The notes under the pieces were generated by a model. It was not told the origin of the DNA and did not search any database. It saw only the letters and a program-made list of their open reading frames with translations. A DNA stretch of 64,000 nucleotides from Gonatopus flavifemur (taxonomy: Eukaryota > Arthropoda > Insecta > Hymenoptera > Dryinidae). Where the stretch lies: positions 2,418,001 through 2,482,000 of the forward strand of contig JAFFJZ010000029.1 in the NCBI GenBank assembly GCA_018340375.1, read 5' to 3'. This document shows, in pieces, positions 22,776 to 34,912 of this stretch; within the stretch, counting starts at the first letter, position 1, and the number at the start of each line of letters is the position of its first letter. The position numbers and the translations under genes are program-made.

Positions 22776-23430
22776 TGCTCCATTATATTGATATAGTTCT
22801 TTACGAAAACTTGATAATACGTTTCGAGAGCAACTCACTGATGCAGTAGCGTAGGCAGGAGAGTACAGTTAGTGTGATGCGCACCGGGCAGCGCTGCACT
22901 AAGTGGGACGGATTTGTCAACTTGAGAAAAAAATATATAAATGGGGGACCTCACACCAAGTGTACCAACTTGAAAAAACAAAGTTTCCTGAACGGGCAAA
23001 AACTTGGGTGAAGTGTCGCCCTATTGGATGGCAATCTGTGATAGAACGCATTTCCCGATAGGACAAATATTCATCACAGGGGTGGGGTCAGAAGTTTCGA
23101 TTTTTGTGCATATGCCATATATTTTGAAGATTTCTCGCTGAATCTGAGGCGATGGAAAACATTTTCTGTAGATTAGTTCCGATAGATTTTATCACGCTCC
23201 TCCCCTTCGATGAATCATATTTTTTCGAAATATGATTATTTGACCTTGAAAAACGTCATTTGAAGTTGAAATCGAGTTTTTTTCTGAAAAGGATATATTT
23301 TTTCTCCCAAACGAAAGATCGGGTTTTTTTCTACGAAATCGTGTAGGTGGAGAAGTGGGATGCGACCTTTCAATCCATTAAAATCAGTGTCGAGAACATC
23401 GGTACATACACTATCACGCTGGCATTCGAG
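22776..23430. other. No recognisable gene
   Basis: AT-rich stretch with one GC-richer patch (near 22860-22920). The longer frames have no motifs. Confidence 0.4.
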
Positions 23431-24715
23431 CCGCTGCCCATGCGTGCAATGACGCACGTACCGGAATCGACCCAACAGAATGTAGATGACGGGCCGAATT
23501 CGGCAATGATGACAGCGAATGATAATCGGGCCAATTGAAAAAAACAAATATCGTTGCACCGAAAGCCGGCTGGTATTTATCCGGAGATTAGTAACGAAAT
23601 CTCGCAAATCATGGAACGACAGACGATTATAGATAATAATCCAAGATGACGGATATGCCCATGTTCTCCTACACTCTGAAATATAGTGAATATATGAGAC
23701 GAGAGTGTTTTAATGGGAAATACTTGTAATGAGAATCCCAATGGAAGATGAATCATTTGCCCACTCATCATTCTCAAGACTCAGTTAACAAATATTGACG
23801 AAATCGTGAATTTTTTATTTATTCATGTCAGAATTTCAACTTTCAAAACCACCTGAGTCTTTCTCAGTAGATACTCATTGATTATCAATCCATACAAACT
23901 CACGTGGAATCAAATTGACAAATTTATATAAGAATTCGCAATTTCCTATTCCATATTTCATTGTGGATTCGCTAATTTATCGTGTTTCACTTCAAGACAC
24001 GATAATTTGTGCTTGAATAGAAAAACTTGATATACCATGTGCCCGTGCAGAAAAAAATTGGCTGGCAAAAGTACCCACATAGCATGAAAGTTTTGAGAAC
24101 ATTCTGAGAACGTTTCTGAAACGTTTAAAGCTCTCTAGAGGTTCTGACAACGTTTAGCGAACTCTCAGTGCTATGTGGGTATGACACGGATCTCACAAAG
24201 AATCTGGCCACAGTCTAAGAATACGCACAGAAAGATTCAGAAATAATGTGGGAAAAATATGAGAATGATCTTGGTGGAGGTTTGGCTACGGTATGAGCTG
24301 AGTATTGGGAGAGTATGGGTGGGAATTTGGGAAAGGATCTGGGGTTTGAGACTCAACCAAACTTCTCCCATACTGCCATAATCAAAATTGATGGCCTTGC
24401 AAGAGTATGGGAATAGTTTGGCAAAAATTATAACGAAAAGTGTGGCAATAGGTTATGGTACTAAAACTTTATTTCAGTGCTATGATAATAATATACTAGC
24501 AAACCGATTCAGGTTCTTCAAACCCGGGGGGAAAAAGCCACGTGGAAAACAACGTTGGGAACAACGTTGGGAACAACGTTGAAAATGTGACAAAAACAGT
24601 TACATTCCTGAATGAAAAAAAAAAATTGATTTTCCTCGGAATCGAACTTGGATTTTTGAGATCTAAGATCCGACTTCCCTCCCTCTTGGCTACGGTTTTG
24701 TATGAATGTAGCAGA
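23431..24715. repeat. Dispersed repeat, copy A
   Basis: Begins near CATGCGTGCAATGACG and ends after TTTTTGAGATCTAAGATCCG. It aligns with copy B at 27815-30420 at about 95% through most of its length. It carries a small inner MITE (24074-24179) and ends with three AACAACGTTGGG units. A sequence with a tRNA-type B box (GTTCGATTCC) lies on the minus strand near 24640-24655. There is no coding capacity. It provides the empty site for the AGATCT element found in copy B. Confidence 0.8.
24074..24179. mobile_element. 106-bp MITE with CCCACATAGCA ends
   Basis: Terminal inverted repeats are CCCACATAGCA and TGCTATGTGGG, flanked by TA (24072-24073 and 24180-24181). The interior has several AACGTTxxxxGAAC words. 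The same MITE sits at the same place in copy B (29567-29672), so it inserted before the two copies diverged. Confidence 0.75.
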
Positions 24716-25329
24716 GCTCAAAAATGTATATCAACTTTGCTTGGATCAAAATCATCTTGGAAAAAAATAATTGATCCGATGAACAAAACCCCAGCGAATT
24801 CCATTAATTATTACAACAACTGAAAGGTCTGGTTGAATTTCATCTGATTATTCGTCAATGACATGTGGTCAGATTTACAGATGTTCTTGTGTTCTTTTTA
24901 TGTTCGAATCAACTCCTTGGCACTGGAAACATCGTTCCAAGAATGTAATGCAAGATTTTGCATCTTCATCAGCTGAATATTCCAAAATTCGATTGCCAAT
25001 TCGTTTCGATGAACGATTCAAACTTCCACAACATGACTTTTTTTTTTTAAATTTTATTGCCTGTTGCCGAATCTCAACGAGTTTCAGACGAACTATATAC
25101 ATTCGTATAATAAATCATGAGAGACGATTCAGAAGAATATCATGTTTTAATAATAATTCTTCAAGTTTCCTGAAAACAATCATCTCAGATATCCTCTAGA
25201 AATATTACGATAACTTGAAGTTGACTTTAATTCTTTCGTGGTTATTCACTGTTTTACCGACGATCAAAGAAATAGCATTTTTCCAATTAATCTGTTTTCT
25301 CATTCAATAGAGCATGAATCAAAGATATT
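24716..25329. other. No recognisable gene
   Basis: AT-rich sequence between dispersed repeat A and the truncated DD41D element. Only short frames without motifs are seen. Confidence 0.4.
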
Positions 25330-26433
25330 GACCGTTAACAGTTCCATGAAAAAAATACGGCCCAATAACTTGATTGTCTAGAATTCCACACCAAACATTT
25401 ATACTCCACCGATGCTGATGATCAACTTGTTAAGTCCAGTGCGGGTTTTGCGCTGACCAATAGTGGCTATTGTGACGATTTAACAAGCCAGTACTTTGAA
25501 ACGTTGATTCATCACTGAAAAGAACATATCGAAAGAAATCGGGCGCTTCGTTCAACCTCTGTAAAGCCCAATGGCAAAAGTTAACCCGATTCTGCATATC
25601 TTGTTGAGATAATTCTTGGGTCAGTGTGATGTGGTACGGATGATATTGAGCAGCTTGTAGAATTCTGTGTGCCGTACTGCGTGGAATACCCAAATCGCGT
25701 TCAATATCACGTAAACTAACATGAGGATTCATGTGTATTATTGCTAAAACAGCAACGCATCGAGGATCGTTAAAGTTGAAACCTTGATTGTTTCGGCGTT
25801 GACCTATCCTTCCTTGTCGACAATTTCTTCCAACTTGGCGAATGACTTCTGGAGAAGGATGATGCTGCCGATCTCCAAACCGCTCTCTGTACAATCGTGA
25901 CGCTATTTGATACACTCCGCGACACTCACCCAAGATCTTTAAAATATCAACACATTCGTTAGGTGAATAAACCATTTTGAACCCGCACTTACACTTGATG
26001 ATCATTTTCGTACTGATATGAAGAATAAACTCTGAAGGTTAGTTCTGTTTACTTTCAATTCAAGGTCGAAACGTGGGGTTTCACTTTAACTTTAATAACT
26101 TTGGTCAGAGAAACAACTCGTTTGAGGCTTTTCCGTGAAAATCCATATGATATGGTTTTTTGACCTTCAAATGACCTCTAAATGACCTGATATGTTAACA
26201 TATTCGGACGTAAAATTTTCCGCTCTTTCCATTTCTGAGGTCGAACGTAGGGTTTTCCGTTTGAAAAAACATACTTTGACCATCAATTATGCTCAAAATT
26301 GACCTCAAGGTCAAATTCAAGGTCACCATCTTATGGCCCCCTTCGAACCGTACAACTTTTATCTGAACAATTTTTTTCCCCCTCCATTTCCTGAAGAGTT
26401 ATTCAGCTGTCCTGTTCCAAATAGGACGCCATG
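25330..26433 (-). mobile_element. 3'-truncated DD41D Tc1/mariner-type element
   Basis: Close relative of the element at 35401-37434, in the opposite orientation. The outer end with CTGTTCCAAATAGGACG lies at 26433, followed by TA. A ~380-bp terminal repeat region runs to about 26050. The transposase reads from 26005: helix-turn-helix region with SPNECVDILKILGECRGVYQ and LRDIERDLGIPRSTAHRILQ, then the first catalytic aspartate in LFSDESTF. The open frame ends at a TAA near 25430 where the paralogue has CAA, and homology stops near 25330 before the second catalytic motif. It is dead. Confidence 0.88.
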
Positions 26434-26590
26434 TATACATAGATAAACTCATCGTATCGATAAGTAACTGCCCACTGCATCAAAAATCAAAATATCCACG
26501 CCTCAAACAGAGTCGGCGCTCACATACATACATGAGATCACCTTGAAACGAGAGAAATGTAAACTACTCTGAGCTGATACATTCAACAAA
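26434..26590. other. No recognisable feature
   Basis: Short AT-rich spacer between two element fragments. Confidence 0.3.
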
Positions 26591-27268
26591 GCGAAAGAGA
26601 TATAAGAGCGAGAAGAGCACAAGGACAACAAGCTTCCAACCAAAAGAAACAGTTACTATGCTCAAAGAATATTGGCTTAGCAGTAAGGAAAAAATTCTTG
26701 AAAAGTTATGTTTGGAGCACAACATTATAAGAGCAAGAATAGCACAAGGAAAAGTGGCTCTCCACCAAAAGGAACAGTGACTGTGTTCGAAGAATATCAG
26801 CTTAGCAGTAAGGAAGAAATTCTTGAAGAGGTATGTTCGGAGCACAGCATTTTATGGTTAAGAAACTTGAACGATTGGAAAAACGGACCAACGAAGACTT
26901 GAAGCTTCTGAAATGTGGTGTCATAGGAGGATGCTCGGAATAAAGTGGATAGAGAAAATGAAACATGAAGAAGTACTTGAGAAGACAAATGAAAGAAGCA
27001 GTGTTTTGAAACATGTCGTGAAAAGAAGAAGTAATCTGACAGGACATACATCAAGGCATGATAGTTTATTGAAAACAATATTGGAAGGAAAAATGAATGG
27101 TGAAATTCGCAAAGGTAGACCTAGATTGAGTTATATGAAGCAAATTATACATAAGGTTGATAAGGGTTATCGTAGATATGTAGAAATTAGGCGTTCAGCG
27201 GATAGTACACAGGGTTTGAGGATCTCATCGAACCAGTCATAAGACTGATTACTTTATGATGATGAGAA
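26591..27268 (+). pseudogene. Non-LTR retrotransposon 3' fragment with internal duplication
   Basis: Matches the 3' end of the reverse-transcriptase element at 41040-43300, in the opposite orientation. RIAQGxxALxQKxQ-LCSKN and KKFLKSYV-like blocks occur twice (near 26600-26715 and 26735-26860), indicating a local ~125-bp duplication. The last 109 codons (26913-27242) are open and read WCHRRMLGIKWIEKMK through HTSRHDSLLKTILEGKMNG. The fragment ends with AAGACTGATTACTT followed by ATGATGATGA, the same 3' end as the larger copy. Confidence 0.8.
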
Positions 27269-27814
27269 AGTTTCTCGATAGTTTTTTTCCTTGATACTTG
27301 GAAGCGCGTGTATTGATAGTATAGGTTAATTATTAACTGTTGAACCATTAGGGTTGCAGTCTTCTGACCAAATGAACAGACTTGTTGTTATGAGGAATGA
27401 ATGACAGAGCAGTATATCAAATTTCAAGTGATTCCGATCATTCCTCGTTGATTAATTAATCGTACAATAAATTTTGGACAGGTAGATACAGTAAGTTTCT
27501 TTCATCGACCGCATGGTATCCCGAGCACACAGGTCATTGGGCAAACCAAACGCTTGATGATCTTTATGAATTGGGAATTGTACACCCATTCTGTGGTATA
27601 CTTGACCTTTCTGACAGAGAAACTTGAGTCTTCGTTCGAGATCAGAATAGAAGAACAGAAACAAGTATAAGAAAAATTGATTCTCATTTTTAACTTCATT
27701 TTTGAAAATTTCGAACTGTTTATCCGCAAAATAGATCTTACCAATAGAAAGGGAGTGGAAAAATCTATCAACAATGAACTGAAGAAAAATGTTTTTATGC
27801 GTTTGCCAACGCAT
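27269..27814. other. No recognisable gene
   Basis: AT-rich sequence. The 27452-27814 minus-strand frame lacks motifs and I do not support it. Confidence 0.35.
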
Positions 27815-28253
27815 ACACCGATGCGTGCAATGACGGACGTACCGAAATCAGCCCAACAGAATGTAGATGACGGGCCGAATCGGCAATGATAACAGCGAAT
27901 GCTAATCGGGGCAATTTAAAAAAACAAATATCGTTGCACTGAAAGCCGGCTGGTATTTATCCGGAGATTAGTAACGAAATCCCGCAAATCATGAAACAAG
28001 AGAAGATTATAGATAATAATCCAAGATGACGGGTATGCCCATGTTCTCATACACTCTGAAATATAGTGAATATATGAGACGAGAGTGTTTCAATGGGAAA
28101 TACTTGTAATGAGAATCCCAATGGAAGATGAATCATTTGCCCACTCATCATTCTCAAGACTCAGTTAACAAATATTGACGAAATCGTGAATTTTTTATCT
28201 ATTCATGTCAAAATTTCAACTTTCAGAAGCACCTGGGTCTTTCTCAGTAGATA

Positions 28254-29364
28254 CCCGGGAAAAAATCATCAGATCTAATCAGATCTGAGCAGATCTAAAT
28301 CGTCAGATCTGACCAGATCTGAATTTTGGTCAGATCTAAACAGATCTGAGTAGATCTGAATAGATCTAAGTAGATCTGGATAGATCTAACTAGATCTAAA
28401 CAGATCTTACTAGATCAAGATGGTTTATGGTAAATATTGTTAGATCTGATCAGATCTAAACAGTTCTGCATAAACATGGAGAAAAAAGATATGAGAAATT
28501 TTGCTATTTTCCATGCTAAAGCTGAAACAGAAAGGTTTGTAAAATTATTTTTTACATGAAAATATGGGGGATTATGAATTGTTAGCCGAATTTTACAAAG
28601 CGTATAGTGAAATTTGACTATCCAACCATAATCTTGCCATCTGATAACGGTATGACAAAAGGTCTTAATTGTGAATCTGTATATATCGATAATTACATCT
28701 AACTGAATGTTGATTCCACCACATCCAACTTATGAAATTTGATATCTGTTACCAAACGCTAATATATATATATATATAATATATATATATATAATTGAAT
28801 ATTTTTCTTAGTGTGAGTCTTCACCAAATCGCATCTGATATGCTCAAATCTAATAAAATTTCATCAGATCTGAGCGGATTTGATCAGATATAGGAGCAGA
28901 TTCAATCAGATCTGGGTAGATCTAATCAGATCTAGGATCAGATTTGATCAGATCTGAGCAGATCAAGTGAGATCTGGGAAGATCTACTGAGAATCCACCA
29001 GGTCTAATGCTGATGAGAATTGAATTTCATATTATGCAAAAGCAGATCTGAACAGATCTGAATAGATCCAATCAGATCTGAGCAGATCTGGTCAGATAGG
29101 AGGGGAAATCCAACCAAATATGATTGATCCAATGAAGAGATCTGTTCAGATCTGACTAGATCTGTTCAGATCTGACTAGATCTGTTCAGATCTGACTAGA
29201 TCTGTTCAGATCTGACTAGATCTGTTCAGATCTAGTCAGATCTAGTCATGTATGGGGTTAGATCTAATCAGATCTGATTAACCCAAAAGGAAGATCTGTT
29301 CAGATCTGATGAGATCTGATTAGATCTGATCAGATCCGATTAGATCTAATGAGTTTTTCCCGGG
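28254..29364. mobile_element. Non-autonomous element built of AGATCT palindromes
   Basis: It interrupts dispersed repeat B at a site that is empty in copy A (AGTAGATACTCATT near 23870). The ends are CCCGGGAAAAA and TTTTTCCCGGG. TA flanks each side (28252-28253 and 29365-29366); a 3-bp TAC duplication with CCGGG ends fits equally. Both arms (about 28264-28470 and 28840-29350) consist of AGATCTGA/AGATCTAA words spaced about 10 bases apart, dozens in all, including a regular 20-bp tandem near 29140-29230. The central ~370 bp is unrelated AT-rich sequence with an (AT)n run near 28763-28795. No ORF. Confidence 0.85.
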
Positions 29365-29566
29365 TACTCATTTATTATCAATTCATACAAACTCACGTGA
29401 AATCAAATTGACAAATTTATATAAGGATTCGCAATTTCCTATCCCATATTCCATTGTGGATTCGCTAATTTAACGTGTTTCACTCCAAGACACGATAATT
29501 TGTGCTTGAATAGAAAAACTTGATATACGATGTGCCCGCGCAGGAAAAAATTGGCTGGCAAAAGTA

Positions 29567-29672
29567 CCCACATAGCATGAAAGTTTTGAGAACATTCTGA
29601 GAACGTTTCTGAAACGTTCAAAGCTCTCTAGAGGTTCTGACAACGTTTAGAGAACTTCCAGTGCTATGTGGG
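29567..29672. mobile_element. 106-bp MITE with CCCACATAGCA ends, second copy
   Basis: Orthologous in position to 24074-24179 within the dispersed repeat, with identical termini and TA flanks (29565-29566 and 29673-29674). Confidence 0.75.
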
Positions 29673-30029
29673 TATGACACGGATCTCACAAAAAATCTGG
29701 CCACAGTCTAAGAATACGTACAGAAAGATTCAGAAATAATGTGGGAGAAATATGAGAATGATTTTGGTGGAGGTTTGGCTACAGTATGAGCTGAGTATTG
29801 GGAGAGTATGGGTGGGAATTTGGGAAAGGATCTGGGGTTTGGGACTCAACCAAACCTTTCCCATACTGCCATAATCAAAATGGATGGCCTTGCAAGAGTA
29901 TGGGAATAGTTTGGCGAAAATTATAACGAAAAGTGTGGCAATAGGTGATGGTACTAAAACTTTATTTCAGTGCTATGATAATAATACACTAGCAAACCGA
30001 TTCAGGTTCTTCAAATCCGGGGGGAAAAA

Positions 30030-30315
30030 GCCACCTGGAAAACAACGTTGGGAACAACGTTGAACACACTAGGTTGAAAACAACGTTGTTTAACATGGTA
30101 AAATGGTCCCACCTTGAGAGAGGAGGAAACAACGTTGAAAACAACGTTGGAAACAACGTCGAGAACAACGTTGGGAACAACGTTGAAAACACTAGGTTGA
30201 AAACAACGTTGTTTAACATGGTAAAATGGTCCCACCTTGAGAGAGGAGGAAACAACGTTAAAAACAACGTTGGAAACAACGTCGAGAACAACGTTGGGAA
30301 CAACGTTGAAAATGT
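30030..30315. repeat. Tandem duplication around AACAACGTT microrepeats
   Basis: A unit of about 130 bp (AACAACGTT words, CACTAGGTTG, ACATGGTAAAATGGTCCC, CTTGAGAGAGGAGG) occurs twice in a row here and is absent from copy A. Within it, the 12-bp AACAACGTTGGG/AAA word recurs with the palindromic core AACGTT. Confidence 0.75.
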
Positions 30316-30420
30316 GACAACGAAAGTTACATTCCTAAATGGAAAAAAAAAAATCCATTCTCCTCGGAATCGAACTTGGATTTTTGAGATCTAAGATCCG
30401 TCTTTCCTGCCTCTTGGTGT

Positions 30421-32745
30421 AACGTCCAGGATCGAACATACAAGAATATTTGTTCTTTCTTATTGAAATTTGGAAATTTCAATTTTATGAGTTTTGAGTC
30501 AAATGCCTCCAAGTAGCGCGAGGCTTTAGAAAACTGGATCTGGGGCTAAAACTGATGACCACGGGACCAGTGCTTTCTCATATGGAGTTGAAATTTTCAT
30601 CAGTGGAATGGAAATTATAATAAAATTTGAGCTGTCAGTTAAGAGGCTTTAATAGTGAAGTAAAAATCACAATTGGAGAAAAAATTGGACTTCAATATAA
30701 ATTTTGAAACTCATGGAAAAAATCCTTCTACCTTGGCTGTCGCTTCGAAAGCCTCCATTTTGTTCGTGATGGTTCGTCTTTACACACACACACACACACA
30801 CACACAATTGTCTTTTCTTCTAAAAAAAAAAAATGTAGTCTCTTGAAATAATGATCAATCACTTTGATTTACTCAAGAATCGCGGATAGAACTCTGACCT
30901 TTTTTTACTAAGAGAATCGCGCATCGAAGGAGACTCTGAATTTTCCTTTCGAACTCTAGAGTTGGAGATGGAAGTTGACTCTGAGATTTTTTTCATCCAC
31001 CTCACAGTGATAACCTCGGTTCACCCCCAATTTTGCCGATCTTGGTCAGTTAGTGGGGTAATCCACTAATTAGAAACTAGTAATGATCCCACTCACTTTG
31101 ATTCTCTTTCATGGTGGGAGGCATTGACAGATCACCCTTCGTGAATAGGTCAGTGGCCTAGCCATCTTCTTGCACATATATTTCATATATCGCAAAGACC
31201 ATAGGCGGGATCATTGCCCAATCTTGAAGAACATTGGTCGAAGGGGTTTTCCACCACCCCTTCCTTCTGTATGGTTCTCACACTCAGCTTCTGAATCATC
31301 GTGGTTCAATTCTTATTGTGAGAACATATGTATTGTTCATGTAAAATATAAACACAACGTCGGTTATCCACCGTCCGATGCCAAGATCATGCCACCAATG
31401 TTGGAACTTGAGGAATATTCCTCAAGTTTCAGTATATAATAAATCTTCCTATTATCAAAGGAAGTCTGGTCTTTGGTAACGTTCCGAATAAAGAAATCGT
31501 CGTCCATGGGATCCATGCAGAGTCATATGCTCTGAACAATAGAAAATTTTTTTTTCTCAAAAGGCCCACTGTCTAACCAAGAATCGTACAAAATCCGTTA
31601 CATAAAAAAAATGTATTACATCAAATCAGAGTATTCTCCCATACAACCTGAATCTAACTCACGATAATATTAATTCATGAAATCAAAATCATCTGATTAT
31701 GAAAAATTACACATGACTAAACTCGAATTCATTCTGCTTTAAACCATGCACTACAATAAGAATAACACTGAACTTGCATACAATGCAACATGCATTTCAA
31801 TCATTCCTATTCGAATTCAATGATATGGAATTCCCATAAATATTCTTATAACTATCATTAATAATTATTGCTACCCTGTGAAACTGTCAATTGCAATGGA
31901 TGGCATACTTGCATCGTGAATAGGATATTGGATTAATTTCAGAACATGCGAGATGGTTCTAGACTGATAAATCATGAATTATAATATTGTAATTGATTAC
32001 AATCAATCAAATATTCCTTCAACATGCTTTCGAACAGAGGTGTCATTGAGACTCGATTCTTCCATTCGATTTGATTAGATTTCCTTCCCTTTTCACAGAG
32101 TAACGTGATGAAACTTATAAAAGCCCTTAGAAATATGATGAAATTGCATAAAACAAAAGAAAACTACATGCTATCCATCATTCCAATTCCCCACGATAAT
32201 TACTATACAGGTGATTACCTCTTAGCTCATACAGATATCTAATCATGTCTCAAAAGATTGAAAATTTTATGCAATGATAGAATATTGAAGATAGATTACC
32301 CTGTGAATGAAATCATGTGAAATTGTTGGTGGTTATAATTAAAAACTAAGAGAAATAACTTTCAATCAAAAAGAAAGTATTAGGAGTACAGGAATCATAA
32401 GAGGTGACTCGTCAAAGATTTGTCAATGGACCTACACTATTATGATTATGTCCATTTCGTCGACCTATGTTTGAGAGTCATATTGCACTCCAGAGTTGAG
32501 ATGTATAGGTACGCATTGGTGTGCGTACGTGCATGTGTGCACACAGCGTACCATTGTTCCGTTCTTCACGGAGTGCCGATACAGAGAAGAATGATTTCAT
32601 CATGCATACTTCTTGCACGTATAACATAGAATTCTTCTCCTCGATTTAACGCATTCCTTATTTGGAGAGAGATGAATCTTTGAGAAAAATATCAATTCTA
32701 TCGTAATTAAAATGAATATATATATAGATATAAATTGAATGAATA
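30421..32745. other. Gene-free AT-rich stretch
   Basis: No supported coding region. A (CA)n microsatellite lies at about 30783-30807. Near 31399 the sequence TGTTGGAACTTGAGG could be the start of a Copia LTR, because the LTR ending at 38791 finishes in AACA. The ~1.4 kb of native DNA between these points is long for a Copia LTR and no second LTR is visible. Confidence 0.4.
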
Positions 32746-33198
32746 CAGGGTGGGGCATTTAAAGTGTCGCGGGCGTTTTTTCCAAAAATAAAATGAGATA
32801 CGAGAAAATTTTTCGGACAAAAATTGTAGGGTATCGAGGGAGACATCCGATGGCGGCCTTGGCTTTGACCTCAAATCTCATCTTCAAGGGCATTCTGAGG
32901 TCAACTCTTGTTTTTTAAATAGCATCTCATATTTTTTACTGCAGATTTGGATTCTAGGTCAAAAACCAAGACACTTTTGTCCGAACCATTTTCCTGAAAT
33001 CCGCAAAGATGGCGCTCTAATCGATATTGTTCCATACTGAATCTGACATTAGAATAACTCGAAAACGAATGGTCTTGGAGAATGTTTCGGACAAAAGTTG
33101 TCTGATTCCAAGGGGGACCCCTTGAACTGAAACGGAGGTGATGGGGTATAACAGACAAAACACAACACATTTCAATCGTCTACATCACTTGGATAATT

Positions 33199-33446
33199 TT
33201 AATGCAGTAGATGCTCAAAATGATGGCCTTCGACTTCAATACACATTTCAAAACGTTTTACAAAAGATTGCTGAACTCGTGATAAAATATCTTCATTGAT
33301 GCTCGCGCATGCATTGATGATTCGTTGACGCATATTCTCAGGTGTAGTCGGTGCTTGTTGATAAACTGTATCTTTTATGTATCCCCACAAAATAAAATCT
33401 GGAGAAGTAAGATCCGGAGAACGGGCAGGCCAATGAACTGGTCCAA
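33199..33446 (-). pseudogene. Inverted duplicate of the transposase C-terminus
   Basis: Reads leftward as WGYIKDTVYQQAPTTPENMR to the HHFEH end, nearly identical to the C-terminus at 34669-34912. It belongs to the copied right end and has no start of its own. Confidence 0.9.
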
Positions 33447-33848
33447 ATAATGTATATTCTATGTACCAAAGGGTCTTTTATACCCGTATAAACAAAATAG
33501 ATAAATAAATGAATAAATGAATATTTTTTACTGCAGATTTGGATTCTAGGTCAAAAACCAAGAAACTTTTGTCTGAACCATTTTCCTGAAATCCGCAAAA
33601 ATGGCGCTCTAATCGATATTGTTCCATTTTGAATCTGACATTCGAATAACTCGAAAACGAAGGGTCTTGCAAAAGAATGTTTCGTACGAAAGTTGTCAAT
33701 ACACAACACATTTCAATCGTCTACATTACCACCATTCAAAGCTCACGCGATGTCAACAAACGACGGGGTTCAGTGAAAATTCACGATTTTGAAAGTCAGT
33801 TTGTCAGTTACATTTGATTATTACTTGGTTTATGACAAATTGAAGATC

Positions 33849-34912
33849 ATGGATATCCGATACACGGTTTCTGAAAAGATCGATATGATCTACATTTACG
33901 GTGAAGTGCATAAGAACCCCAGACAAGCATATGACTTGTATGCAGAACGATTTCCTGAAAGAACAACGCCATCCATTAGGTATTTTCAACGCATCACAAA
34001 ATTATTCTCAGAAACGGGAAGTGTTACAAGGGAAAAACGACATCGAATGAGAACTGTTAGCGGAGAGAATGCGGAAGTTAATGTACTAGCTGCAGTAGCC
34101 AATAATCCACACGTGAGCTCTCGTGAAATTGAACTCCATTCGGGAATTTCTCGAAGAAGTGTTCTTCGAATATTGAGACGTCACAAATTCCATCCGTATC
34201 ACATTTGTTTGCATCAAGACCTTCACGGTGATGATTTCGAAAATGTGTACAGTTTTGTCGATGGGGTCTAGCGCAAATGCACAATAACAACTTCATGAAC
34301 ATATTATTTTCTGATGAGTCGACGTTCACCAATCATGGTCAAGTAAATCGACATAATATGCATTACTGGGCGACAGAAAATCCAAGATGGTTACGTCAAG
34401 TAGAGCATCAAAGACAATGGGCTGTGAATGTTTGGTGTGGTATTTTTCGATCTCGAGTAATTGGACCGTACTTCATTGCAGATACGCTAAATGGAGAGAA
34501 GTACAGACATTTCTTAGATCAAGTACTTCCAACATTACTTGAAGACATACCTATTCAGGAACGATTGAATACGTGGTATCAACACGATGGTTGTCCATCC
34601 CATTATGCAGTCACAGCTCGAGAAATATTGGACAGAGATTATCCTGGACGATGGATAGGACGTCGTGGACCAGTTCATTGGCCTGCCCGTTCTCCGGATC
34701 TTACTTCTCCAGATTTTATTTTATGGGGATACATAAAAGATACAGTTTATCAACAAGCACCGACTGCACCTGAGAATATGCGTCAACGAATCATCAATGC
34801 ATGCGCGAGCATCAATGAAGATATTTTAGCACGAGTTCAGCAATCTTTTGTAAAACGTTTTGAAATGTGTATTGAAGTCGAAGGCCATCATTTTGAGCAT
34901 CCACTGCATTAA
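33849..34912 (+). pseudogene. DD41D transposase, one frameshift
   Basis: Tc1/mariner-type transposase. The start MDIRYTVSEKIDMIYIYGEV is followed by a paired helix-turn-helix region (SREIELHSGISRRSVLRILR near residue 100). Catalytic aspartates lie in LFSDESTF (34315), YQHDGCPSHY (34583) and ARSPDLTSPDF (34707). There are 41 residues between the second and third, which defines the DD41D (rosa/Visitor-like) group. A 1-base frameshift near 34255 separates the two halves: the first ends SFVDGV, and the continuation begins CRWGLAQMHNNN in another frame. Otherwise full length, about 350 codons. Confidence 0.88.

Larger units (their letters stand above)
27815..30420. repeat. Dispersed repeat, copy B, interrupted
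   Basis: The same repeat as copy A (23431-24715). It is split by the AGATCT element at 28254-29364 and enlarged near its 3' end by a tandem duplication (30050-30315). It carries the same inner MITE. It ends with the same ATCTAAGATCCG block and the minus-strand GTTCGATTCC box near 30370. Confidence 0.8.

Noticed and set aside
23236..23607. 123-codon minus-strand frame at the edge of dispersed repeat A
   Set aside because: It crosses the repeat boundary, lacks motifs and has no counterpart in copy B.
29130..29240. Regular ~20-bp repeats that superficially resemble a CRISPR array
   Set aside because: The units are contiguous AGATCT words without unique spacers, the setting is eukaryotic, and they belong to a mobile element.
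31399..32745. Possible 5' start of the Copia LTR (TGTTGGAA)
   Set aside because: The matching second LTR is absent from the window and the implied length (~1.4 kb) is unusual, so the boundary is unsupported.
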